A stretch of 64,000 bases of DNA from positions 186,001-250,000 of the forward strand of contig NZ_JADKRW010000002.1 in NCBI RefSeq assembly GCF_015350995.1, in the 5' to 3' direction. Position numbers and translations under genes: made by a program. Shown piece after piece: positions 45,359 through 53,121 of this stretch. Position 1 is the stretch's first letter. Every line of letters begins with the position of its first letter. The notes below the pieces were generated by a model. That model did no database searches, was not told the DNA's origin, and was given only the letters and a program-made list of their open reading frames with translations. Source of the stretch: Curtobacterium sp. VKM Ac-1393 (GTDB lineage Bacteria > Actinomycetota > Actinomycetes > Actinomycetales > Microbacteriaceae).

Positions 45359-45617
45359 CGCCTGGGAGGCGGCACTCGCTTCCCTGGAGCAGGACGTGAC
45401 GCTCGACGACGGCACCGGGTGGTCGGAGCCGGCCGGGCTGGGTCCGGTGCCGCGCGAGTTGGTGGGGCGTGCCTCCCGGCTGCTCGCAGCGCAACGCGAC
45501 CGCATCGCGGAACTCGAGTCGGACCGACGGGCGACGCTCGAGCACCTCGGTGCGCTGCGCGCCGTCGACGCGACCCGCGAGCCGCGCGGCTCGGTGTACC
45601 TCGACGCCTCCGCCTGA
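45348..45617 (+). CDS. Small helical protein in the FliT position
   Basis: 89-residue protein from GTG 45348, overlapping fliS. It has one coiled-coil-prone helix (VGRASRLLAAQRDRIAELES) and an acidic N-terminus. Its position after fliS and its size resemble FliT, the FliD chaperone, but sequence support is weak. GTG is the only start that keeps the N-terminal helix and couples it to fliS. Confidence 0.55.
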   Translation: MSPDAWEAALASLEQDVTLDDGTGWSEPAGLGPVPRELVGRASRLLAAQRDRIAELESDRRATLEHLGALRAVDATREPRGSVYLDASA

Positions 45618-45640
45618 CCCGTCCGCCCCGCTCGACCCGC

Positions 45641-45986
45641 TACGACATGCTCGACGTCGTACGACATCGAGCGTGTCGCTCGCCCGCGCGTGCAACACCG
45701 GGCGGGCGCAAGGTGCGACGGGGTGGTCGTCGTACGACATCGATGCTGTCGTTGCCCGGCGAGCGCAACCGTCCTCAGCGTGAACGGATGGCGTTGGCAA
45801 CGTGCGACGAGGTGGTCGTCGCACGACATCGAGGATGTCGTCCGACCCCGGACGCAACTGTCTGCGCGTGCACGGTGCGTCATCGTCGAAGTCGTACGAC
45901 AACGAGCGTGTCGTCGAGCCGCGCATGCAACGTGACGCGTGAGCACGGTACGACGTGATCGATGTCGTACGACAACGGGGACGTCG
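45641..45986. repeat. Structured repeat array, mostly 73-bp period
   Basis: Five units share a 23-bp core, GTCGTACGACATCGA-N3-TGTCG with variants, starting at 45656, 45729, 45818, 45891 and 45964 (spacing 73, 89, 73, 73 bp). A partial copy precedes them at 45641. Each core contains the palindrome GTCGTACGAC (or GTCGCACGAC) and can form a CGACA...TGTCG hairpin. Between cores GCAAC and GTGCGACG-type segments recur. The 538-bp gap 45618-46155 contains this array, the flgB promoter and no convincing gene. Confidence 0.8.
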
Positions 45987-46030
45987 TTCCACATCGGACG
46001 CCGCCGTGCCACCCCCGTTCGGGGCGATGC

Positions 46031-46059
46031 CTAACGCGGCCGGGGACGGGCACCGATAG
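46031..46059 (+). promoter_or_regulatory. FliA promoter of the flgB operon
   Basis: CTAACG (46031-46036), 16 bp, then CCGATAG (46053-46059), about 97 bp before the flgB start. It has the best minus-10 match to the sigma-28 CCGATA core of the three copies. Confidence 0.6.
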
Positions 46060-46155
46060 CGCCACACGAGCACGGATCGCTCACCAGTTCGGCCACGGAT
46101 CGGCCACCACCGCTTCGGCGACGTCCCCTCGACGACGCCTGACGAGGGGACCACC

Positions 46156-46500
46156 GTGTTCGATTCCGTGACGAGCGTCGCGCTGCAGAGCGCACTCGAC
46201 GGTCTGTCGATGCGCCAGAAGGTGATCGCGAACAACATCGCGAACATCAACACGCCGAACTACCACGCCGAGAAGGTCCAGTTCGAGGACGCCCTGGCGA
46301 AGTCGATCACCGACGGCAGCGGCGACACCGCGCCGACGATCGCCCGCAGCCTCGAGCCGACCAACACGAACGGCAACAACGTCAACCTCGACGAGGAGAC
46401 GCTGTCGAACATCGACACCGTGCTCCGGTACCAGTTCGCCACGCAGGCGATGAACTCCGAGCTCACCAGCGTCCGCGCGGCGATGCGGACCAACTCGTGA
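46156..46500 (+). CDS. flgB: Flagellar basal-body rod protein FlgB
   Basis: 114-residue proximal rod protein. It has the conserved MRQKVIANNIANINTPNY motif near the start and a C-terminal helix (DTVLRYQFATQAMNSELTSV). The start is GTG 46156, with GAGGGGACC upstream. It is the first gene of the long rightward basal-body and hook operon; its stop overlaps the flgC start. Confidence 0.93.
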   Translation: MFDSVTSVALQSALDGLSMRQKVIANNIANINTPNYHAEKVQFEDALAKSITDGSGDTAPTIARSLEPTNTNGNNVNLDEETLSNIDTVLRYQFATQAMNSELTSVRAAMRTNS

Positions 46501-46892
46501 CGACCTTCGACGCGATCGGCATCGCGAGCACCGGCATGACCGTGCACCGGAAGTGGCTCGACGCCGTCTCCGACAACATCGCGAACGCGAACACCGTGAA
46601 GTCGATGGACGACACGGCGTTCCAGGCCCGCTACGTCGAGGTGCAGGAGGGCAACGGTGTGTCCGGCGCCTACGTCAAGGGCGCCGCGTTCGGCAGCGCC
46701 GCCGGCCGCGTGACCTACGACCCGGACAACCCGCTCGCGAACGACGAGGGCTACGTCCGCATGCCGGACATCGACCTCGGGACGCAGATGGCGGACCTCA
46801 TCATGGCCCAGCGCGGCTACCAGGCGAACGCCGCCGTGGTCGACCGTGCGAAGACCGCCTACGAGGCGGCACTGCAGATCGGGAAGAACTGA
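46497..46892 (+). CDS. flgC: Flagellar basal-body rod protein FlgC
   Basis: 131-residue rod protein with FDAIGIASTGMTVHRKWLDA, then VSDNIANANTVKSMDDTAFQ, and the C-terminal LIMAQRGYQANAAVVDRAKT. GTG 46497 overlaps the flgB stop; its own stop shares a base with the fliE start. It assembles with FlgB in the proximal rod. Confidence 0.94.
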   Translation: MTTFDAIGIASTGMTVHRKWLDAVSDNIANANTVKSMDDTAFQARYVEVQEGNGVSGAYVKGAAFGSAAGRVTYDPDNPLANDEGYVRMPDIDLGTQMADLIMAQRGYQANAAVVDRAKTAYEAALQIGKN

Positions 46893-47233
46893 TGCCCATC
46901 GACGCCGTCAACGGTGTGACCACCAACGCGATGACGAACGCGCTGACCAGCGTGTCCGGCACGTCCAGCGACAGCACGAGCGCGATCGGCGCTGCCGGCG
47001 CGACGACCGACGGCAGCGGCTTCGCCGCGAGCCTCGGCAACGCCGTCGACGGGCTGCAGTCGCTGCAGAGCGACTCGAAGACCCTGGCGCTCAAAGCCGT
47101 CACCGGCAACCTCGACGACATCCACGACGCGACCATCGCCGCCACCCGTGCGCAGGTCACGCTCGAACTCGTCTCGGCCGTCCGCAACAAGGGCGTCGAC
47201 GCCTTCAACGAGATCATGAGGATGCAGGCCTGA
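46892..47233 (+). CDS. fliE: Flagellar hook-basal body protein FliE
   Basis: 113-residue MS-ring/rod junction protein. The C-terminal half (DDIHDATIAATRAQVTLELV, VRNKGVDAFNEIMRMQ) carries the family signature; the N-terminal half is Ala/Ser/Thr-rich. ATG 46892 shares its A with the flgC stop. The fliF ATG follows, sharing the A of the fliE TGA, so translation is coupled. Confidence 0.92.
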   Translation: MPIDAVNGVTTNAMTNALTSVSGTSSDSTSAIGAAGATTDGSGFAASLGNAVDGLQSLQSDSKTLALKAVTGNLDDIHDATIAATRAQVTLELVSAVRNKGVDAFNEIMRMQA

Positions 47234-48903
47234 TGCCCGTCGCCGTCAAGAACGTCTTCGCGCGCCTGTCGGCGTACGTCAAGGGCTTCTCCGCCGCACA
47301 GCGCACCATCGCGATCCTGGCGATCGCGGCACTCGTGCTCGGTGGGATCGCGCTGGCGTCGTGGCTCGGCAAGGCCTCGTACGCGCCGCTCTTCACCGGG
47401 CTGGCCGCTGCCGACGCGAGCTCCATCACCGACCAGCTGCAGACCGACGGTGTGCCGTTCCAGCTCACCGACGGCGGGGCGACGATCCTCGTGCCGCAGG
47501 CGCAGGTGTACTCGGAGCGGCTCAAGGCCGCGTCGAACGGCCTGCCGTCGTCGAACGAGGGCGGCTACTCGCTGCTCGACAAGATGGGCGTGACGAGCTC
47601 GGAGTTCCAGCAGGACGTCACGTACAAGCGGGCGATGGAGGGCGAGCTCGCCAAGACCATCGGCGCGATGGACGGCGTGCAGACCGCGACCGTGCAGCTC
47701 GCGATCCCGGAGAAGTCCGTGTTCGTGTCCGAGGAGAAGGACCCGACGGCGTCGGTGTTCATCGCCACCGAGAACGGCACGCAGCTCAGCACCGACCAGG
47801 TGCAGGCGATCGTGCACCTGACCAGCGCCGCGGTCGAGGGCATGCAGCCCACCGACGTCTCCGTCGTCGACGCCAAGGGCCAGACCCTGTCGGCCGTCGG
47901 CACCGGTGCCACCGGCAGCGGTACCGACCAGGCCGCCGACTACGACGCCGCGACGAGCAAGAAGATCCAGGACCTGCTCGACACGACCCTCGGCGTCGGC
48001 AACGCCACCGTCGTGGTGTCCGGCACGATGAACCAGGAGTCCGGCACCCGCACGTCCGAGAGCTTCGCCACCCCGACCTCCGGTCCGGTGGCCCTCAACG
48101 AGTCGAGCACCACCGAGGAGTACGGCGCCGGCTCGGGTGCGTCGAGCGGTGCGACCGGGGTCCTCGGCCCGGACAACATCGCCGTCCCGAACGGCACCGC
48201 CACGACCGGCACCGGCGACGACGGCTACAAGAACGACTCCGCGACGAAGAACAACGCCGTCGACCACACCACCGAGACCACCCAGATCCCGGCGGGGTCC
48301 CTCGACCGGCAGACCATCTCGGTCGCGCTGAACTCGAAGGCCTCTGCGGTGCAGAACGCCAACCTGCAGAGCATCAACGACCTGGTGTCCGCCGCCGCCG
48401 GTGTCGACCAGGCCCGCGGCGACCAGGTCAAGGTCGCGATGATGGACTTCGACACGAGCGGCGCCGACCAGGCCGCGAAGGCCCTCGAGGCGCAGCAGAA
48501 GGCCGACCAGCAGGAGTCGCTGTGGGCCTCGATCCGCACCGCCGGCATCGTCATCGGCAGCCTGCTCGCGCTCATCGCGATCATGTTCGTCATCGCCCGC
48601 CGCAGCCGGAAGCAGGAGCGCGAGGCCGTCGACCTCGGCGAACTCGACGCCTTCGCCGGCGAGACGTTCCAGCTGCCCCTCGCGGTGGACGGCGCGGCCG
48701 ACCGTGCGACCCTCGGAGCCAGCGACGCCCCGACCGCCGTGCTGTCGACGATGCCCGCCGGCGACCCGCCGACCGAGGTGCTGACCACCGAGGAGATCAC
48801 GGCCGAGCGCCGCCGCCAGGACATCTCCGCGCTGGCCGAGCGCGACCCGAAGCGCACGGCCGAGCTCCTCCGCGGGCTCCTCGACGACCGGGCCGGCGTG
48901 TGA
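47233..48903 (+). CDS. fliF: Flagellar MS-ring protein FliF
   Basis: 556-residue membrane ring protein. One membrane segment lies near the N-terminus (AILAIAALVLGGIALASWLG) and one near residue 435 (IVIGSLLALIAIMFVIARRS). Between them are the ring-building motifs (YAPLFTGLAAADASSITDQL, DVTYKRAMEGELAKTIGAMD). The C-terminal cytoplasmic tail should bind FliG. It forms the platform of the basal body in the cytoplasmic membrane. The stop overlaps the fliG start. Confidence 0.95.
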   Translation: MPVAVKNVFARLSAYVKGFSAAQRTIAILAIAALVLGGIALASWLGKASYAPLFTGLAAADASSITDQLQTDGVPFQLTDGGATILVPQAQVYSERLKAASNGLPSSNEGGYSLLDKMGVTSSEFQQDVTYKRAMEGELAKTIGAMDGVQTATVQLAIPEKSVFVSEEKDPTASVFIATENGTQLSTDQVQAIVHLTSAAVEGMQPTDVSVVDAKGQTLSAVGTGATGSGTDQAADYDAATSKKIQDLLDTTLGVGNATVVVSGTMNQESGTRTSESFATPTSGPVALNESSTTEEYGAGSGASSGATGVLGPDNIAVPNGTATTGTGDDGYKNDSATKNNAVDHTTETTQIPAGSLDRQTISVALNSKASAVQNANLQSINDLVSAAAGVDQARGDQVKVAMMDFDTSGADQAAKALEAQQKADQQESLWASIRTAGIVIGSLLALIAIMFVIARRSRKQEREAVDLGELDAFAGETFQLPLAVDGAADRATLGASDAPTAVLSTMPAGDPPTEVLTTEEITAERRRQDISALAERDPKRTAELLRGLLDDRAGV

Positions 48904-49967
48904 GCGGCCTGGTGCCGATGGGCGGCAGCACGGGCGGCAGCAGCGGCGCCGGCGCGAGCGCCCGCGACCTGACCGGCGCCCAGAAGGTCGCGCTCATCCT
49001 GATGCAGATGGACACCGACCGCGCGGCCGAGGTCATGAAGCAGTTCACCGAGATGGAGGCCGAGGAGATCTCGGCCGAGATCGTCCGGATGCGCCGCGTC
49101 GAGGACACCGTCGTCGACCGGACCATGAGCGAGTTCCACCGCCTCACGATGCACGGTCGCACGCAGAAGCGCGGCGGCAAGGAGACCGCCCTCGGGCTGC
49201 TCGAGGCGTCGTTCGGCGCCGAGCGCGCCGCGGGCGTGATGGACCGGCTCGCCTCGAACCTGGCCGGCCAGTCGTTCGACTTCCTCGACGACGCCGAGCC
49301 CGGCCAGGTGATCACCCTGCTCGAGGGCGAGCTGCCGCAGACGATCGCCCTCGTCCTCGCACACCTCGGACCCGGTCAGGCGAGCGCCGTCCTGGCCGGC
49401 GTCGACGAGCGCGTCCGCACCGACGTCGCCCAGGCGTTCGCGACGATGGGCAGCGCGACCCCGGAGGCCGTCGGCATCGTCGCCGGTGTCCTGCGCCAGC
49501 GTGCCGGCGCCGTCGTGTCCCCGCGCGAGAGCGTCGAGGTCGTCGGCGGCATCGCACCACTGGTCGACATCATCAACCGCTCCGACGTCGCCACCGAGAA
49601 GGCCGTGCTCGACGGGCTCGAGGCGCGCGACCCGGAGCTCGCCGAGGACATCCGTTCGCGCATGCTCACGTTCGAGGACATCGTCAAGCTCGAGTCCCGC
49701 GACATCCAGCAGGTGCTGCGCGGCATCGACTCGAAGCTGCTCGCGACCGCCATGAAGGGCGCAGCCGGCGCCGTCGTCGAGACGATCCGCGCGAACGTCT
49801 CCGAGCGCAACCGTTCACTGCTCGACGACGAACTGCAGGCCATGGGCCCGGTCCGGGTGTCGCAGGTCGAGGAGGCGCGCGCCGAGGTGGTCCGCTCCGT
49901 GCGCGAGCTCGAGGCGCAGGGCGTCATCACCGTGCACCGCGCCGAGGAGGACGAGCTCGTTGACTGA
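48900..49967 (+). CDS. fliG: Flagellar motor switch protein FliG
   Basis: 355-residue C-ring protein. A Gly/Ser-rich start precedes the N-terminal domain (AQKVALILMQMDTDRAAEVM). The middle has FLDDAEPGQVITLLEGELPQ with the EHPQ-equivalent region, and the C-terminal domain has DIVKLESRDIQQVLRGIDSK with charged residues for torque generation. GTG 48900 overlaps the fliF stop. FliG needs FliM, FliN and a stator to work; those genes are not in this window. Confidence 0.95.
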   Translation: MSGLVPMGGSTGGSSGAGASARDLTGAQKVALILMQMDTDRAAEVMKQFTEMEAEEISAEIVRMRRVEDTVVDRTMSEFHRLTMHGRTQKRGGKETALGLLEASFGAERAAGVMDRLASNLAGQSFDFLDDAEPGQVITLLEGELPQTIALVLAHLGPGQASAVLAGVDERVRTDVAQAFATMGSATPEAVGIVAGVLRQRAGAVVSPRESVEVVGGIAPLVDIINRSDVATEKAVLDGLEARDPELAEDIRSRMLTFEDIVKLESRDIQQVLRGIDSKLLATAMKGAAGAVVETIRANVSERNRSLLDDELQAMGPVRVSQVEEARAEVVRSVRELEAQGVITVHRAEEDELVD

Positions 49968-50625
49968 CACCAGCACCACCGTGCACCGCGTCGGGTTCCC
50001 CGCCATCGGCGTCCCCGCCGGTCGCGACCTCGCGTCCGCCGCGGACGTCCGCGGGCACGCTGCCGGCTACACCGCGGGGCTCCGCGCCGCACAGGCCGAG
50101 ACGGACGCCCTGCGCGCCCAGCTGCGGGCCGAGCACGACGCACTGACCGCGTCGCTGCGGGCGGACACCGTCCGCCGCATCGCGGTGCTCGACGCCGCGA
50201 CGAACGCCATGCTCTCGACGATCGCACCCGTTCTCGACGACGCGGAGGCCTCCGTCGCCAGCGCGGCCGTCGACCTGGCCGAGGCGATCGTCGGGTACGA
50301 GATCCGCGCCTCCCGTCCGTCGGTCGGTCCCGATGGCGACCGGGAGGCCCGGATCGCGTCCGGCGCCGAGACCACCGTCCGGCGGGCCCTCGCGTCCATC
50401 GACCGCACGGTCCCGGTGGCCGTCCGGCTCAGCCCGGCGGACGCCGCCCGCGTCGCCGACGTCGACCTGCCCGTGCCCGTGGTCGCGGACCCCGCGCTGT
50501 GCGACGGCGACGCCGTCGTCGACCTGCCCCAGGGCATGCTCGACGCGCGCATCGCCACGGCGCTCGACCGTGCCCGCACCGCACTCGGTGTCGAGTCGTC
50601 CGGCACCTCCGGGGGTGCCGCATGA
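49960..50625 (+). CDS. fliH: Flagellar assembly protein FliH
   Basis: 221-residue peripheral export component that binds and regulates the FliI ATPase. It has an Ala/Arg/Glu-rich helical central part (YTAGLRAAQAETDALRAQLR) and a C-terminal domain (LAEAIVGYEIRASRP, then ARIATALDRARTAL). TTG 49960 overlaps the fliG end by 8 bp; the 3' end overlaps fliI by 4 bp. Confidence 0.88.
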   Translation: MTDTSTTVHRVGFPAIGVPAGRDLASAADVRGHAAGYTAGLRAAQAETDALRAQLRAEHDALTASLRADTVRRIAVLDAATNAMLSTIAPVLDDAEASVASAAVDLAEAIVGYEIRASRPSVGPDGDREARIASGAETTVRRALASIDRTVPVAVRLSPADAARVADVDLPVPVVADPALCDGDAVVDLPQGMLDARIATALDRARTALGVESSGTSGGAA

Positions 50626-51965
50626 CCGCCACGCTCCTGCGTCCCCGCGGCCTCGACGACGCCGTGCGCCGGGCCGCTCCGCAGCGCGTCGGTGTCGTCA
50701 CGAGTGCCGTCGGCCTCGGCCTGACGATCTCCGGGCTCGACGCGCACGTCGGCGAACTCGTGTCGGTCGGCCGCGAGGGCTCCGAGTCGACCACAGTCGA
50801 GGTCGTCGCCACCGACGCGACCGGGGTCCGCTGCATGCCGCTCGGCCGCCTGACCGGGATCACCGCCGGGACGCCGGCGCGCACCACCGGCCGCCCGGTG
50901 CTGGTGCCGACCGGTGCCGGTCTGTTCGGCCGCGTGCTCGACGGCCTCGGTCGACCGATCGACGACCGGGGACCGCTCGCCGGTGCCGGTGGCGAGCCGG
51001 TCGACTGGGTGCCGCTCGACCACGCGACACCGAGCGCCATGGCGCGCACCCGGATCGACACCCCGATGCAGCTCGGCGTGCGGGTGCTCGACACGCTCAC
51101 CACCGTCGGTCGCGGCCAGCGCATGGGGCTGTTCGCCGGCTCCGGCGTCGGCAAGTCGTCACTGCTGTCGATGATCGCGCGGGGGAGCGACGCCGCGGTC
51201 AACGTGATCGCGCTGGTCGGGGAGCGTGGTCGAGAGGTACGGGAGTTCCTCGAGGACGACCTCGGACCCGAAGGCCTCGCCCGCTCGATCGTCGTCGTCT
51301 CGACCTCGGACGAGCCCGCGCTCATGCGCCTCCGTGCAGCGTTCGTCGCCACCCGCATCGCCGAGTCGTTCCGCGACGCCGGCCAGGACGTCGTGCTCAT
51401 GATGGACTCGCTCACCCGCGTCGCGATGGCGCAGCGGGAGATCGGGCTGTCCGTGGGGGAGCCGCCGGCCACCCGGGGCTACCCGCCGTCGACCTTCTCG
51501 GTGCTCGCCGGACTGCTCGAGCGTGCCGGTACCGACCGGGTCGGCAGCATCACCGGGATGTACACCGTGCTCGTCGACGGTGACGACCACAACGAACCCA
51601 TCGCCGACGCTGCCCGGAGCATCCTGGACGGTCACGTGGTGCTCGACCGGAAGCTCGCCATCACCGGGCACTTCCCGTCGGTGGACGCCCTCGGCTCGGT
51701 GTCCCGTGTGGCCTCGAAGGTGACGAGCCCGGCGCAGCGCGGTGCCGCGACGACGCTGCGGAAGGTGATGGCCGCGCGCGCCGCCGCCCAGGACCTGCTC
51801 GACGTCGGCGCGTACCAGCGCGGCTCGAACCCGCTCGTCGACGCCGCGGTCGACCACCAGGGCGTGATCGACGCGTTCCTGCGCCAGGGGATGGACGAGC
51901 GGGCGACCGCCGACGCGTCCTGGCAGCACCTCGGTGGCCTCGTGCAGCAGCTGGGGGTGTCGTGA
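50622..51965 (+). CDS. fliI: Flagellum-specific ATPase FliI
   Basis: 447-residue F1-beta-like ATPase of the type III export system. The P-loop is in GLFAGSGVGKSSLLSMIARG (Walker A) and Walker B in DVVLMMDSLTRVAMAQREIG. ATG 50622 overlaps the fliH stop. It should energise substrate delivery with FliH and FliJ; the membrane export gate genes are not in the window. Confidence 0.95.
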   Translation: MTATLLRPRGLDDAVRRAAPQRVGVVTSAVGLGLTISGLDAHVGELVSVGREGSESTTVEVVATDATGVRCMPLGRLTGITAGTPARTTGRPVLVPTGAGLFGRVLDGLGRPIDDRGPLAGAGGEPVDWVPLDHATPSAMARTRIDTPMQLGVRVLDTLTTVGRGQRMGLFAGSGVGKSSLLSMIARGSDAAVNVIALVGERGREVREFLEDDLGPEGLARSIVVVSTSDEPALMRLRAAFVATRIAESFRDAGQDVVLMMDSLTRVAMAQREIGLSVGEPPATRGYPPSTFSVLAGLLERAGTDRVGSITGMYTVLVDGDDHNEPIADAARSILDGHVVLDRKLAITGHFPSVDALGSVSRVASKVTSPAQRGAATTLRKVMAARAAAQDLLDVGAYQRGSNPLVDAAVDHQGVIDAFLRQGMDERATADASWQHLGGLVQQLGVS

Positions 51966-52396
51966 TGGCCCGCCGGTTCCCGCTCGCCGGACTCCTGCGC
52001 CTGCGCCACACCGAACAGGACCGCGCCGCCGCGTCGCTCGCCACCGCGAACGAGCGCGTCCGCGAGGCCGCCGACGCCCGGATCGCCGCACGCCGCAGCC
52101 TCGCCGACGCCGAGGGCGCGCAGCCGATCGAGGACGCCGCGACCCTGAGCGCCGTCGCCGCCGCACGGGCCGCGACCCGCGGGATGCTCGAGGAGCTCGA
52201 CGCCGTGGTCCGCACCCGCCGCGCGGACGCCGACCGGGCACAGGACGAGTACACCGCCGCACGCCGTGCCGCGGTCGGACTCGAGAAGCTCGAGGGCAAG
52301 CACGCCGCCGATCAGACCGCCGAGGAACTCCGCACCGAGCAGAACGCCCTCGACGAGATCGCGGCACGACGCCGCACGGAAAGTGGTGCCCGATGA
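51965..52396 (+). CDS. fliJ: Flagellar export protein FliJ
   Basis: 143-residue coiled-coil protein starting MARRFPLAGLLRLRHTEQDR and almost entirely helical, rich in Ala, Arg and Glu. Position after fliI, size and coiled-coil content identify FliJ, the central stalk of the export ATPase and a general chaperone. GTG 51962 is an alternative start one codon earlier. The stop overlaps the next gene (ATGA). Confidence 0.85.
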   Translation: MARRFPLAGLLRLRHTEQDRAAASLATANERVREAADARIAARRSLADAEGAQPIEDAATLSAVAAARAATRGMLEELDAVVRTRRADADRAQDEYTAARRAAVGLEKLEGKHAADQTAEELRTEQNALDEIAARRRTESGAR

Positions 52397-53121
52397 GCGT
52401 CGAAGCCGTGCTCTCCCGGATCTCCGAGATCCGGTCCCAGATCGACACCCTGCGCGGTGGCTCGGCAGTCGCGACCGCCGGGTCGTCGTCCGCCGGGTCG
52501 TCGGCCGCATCGTCGAGCGCCTTCGCCGATGCCCTGGCCACGGCCACCGGGACCACCGGCACCGGCACCGCGACGGCTGCTGCCGGCGCCGCGGCGACGA
52601 CCGGCACCGTCCCCGCGACCTCGGTCGACGCCGGTGCGGGCACCATCGCCACGGGCAGCGGGGCCACCGGGTCGGACGTCGTCGCGGACGCGAAGAAGTA
52701 CCTCGGCGTGCCGTACGTGTTCGGTGGCACCACGACCGCCGGCATGGACTGCTCGGGCCTGGTGCAGACCGTGTTCAAGGACCTCGGGGTGACCATGCCC
52801 CGGGTCGTGCCGGACCAGGCGAAGATGGGCGTCGAGGTCGGCTCCCTGAAGGACGCGCAGCCCGGCGACCTGATCATCCCGAAGGGCGAGGGCCACGTCG
52901 TCATCTACGTCGGTGACGGGAAGGTGCTGCACGCACCCCGCCCCGGCAAGGACGTCCGCATCGTCGACAACTGGTACTCGGACGCCGACATCGCCACGAT
53001 CCGCCGCATCGTGCCGGCGCAGGCATCGGCCCCGACCGCGGCGACGACGGCCACGAGCAGTGCTACCGACCTGCAGACGGCCGCGCTGCTGTCCATGATG
53101 CAGTCCGGGAGCGCCGCATGA
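52393..53121 (+). CDS. NlpC/P60 (C40) peptidoglycan hydrolase of the flagellar operon
   Basis: 242-residue protein. Residues 1-25 are helical, residues 26-100 are a Ala/Thr/Gly/Ser-rich linker, and the C-terminal domain is C40: DAKKYLGVPYVFGGTTTAGM, DCSGLVQTVFKDLGV with the catalytic Cys, and GHVVIYVGDGKVLHAP with the His. No signal peptide is visible, so export through the flagellar system is likely. It probably opens the wall for the rod, the task done by FlgJ in proteobacteria. It is coupled to fliJ and fliK by ATGA overlaps. Confidence 0.88.
   Translation: MSVEAVLSRISEIRSQIDTLRGGSAVATAGSSSAGSSAASSSAFADALATATGTTGTGTATAAAGAAATTGTVPATSVDAGAGTIATGSGATGSDVVADAKKYLGVPYVFGGTTTAGMDCSGLVQTVFKDLGVTMPRVVPDQAKMGVEVGSLKDAQPGDLIIPKGEGHVVIYVGDGKVLHAPRPGKDVRIVDNWYSDADIATIRRIVPAQASAPTAATTATSSATDLQTAALLSMMQSGSAA

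Noticed and set aside
45641-45986. CRISPR array
   Set aside because: The period is near that of CRISPR units, but the cores vary, the intervals share sequence with each other instead of being unique spacers, and no cas genes are present.
45207-46253. Repeat-containing protein frames across the flagellar repeat array
   Set aside because: Both strands give open frames with repeated peptides, but they overlap fliS and flgB antisense or lack start signals; the DNA-level hairpins explain the repetition better.
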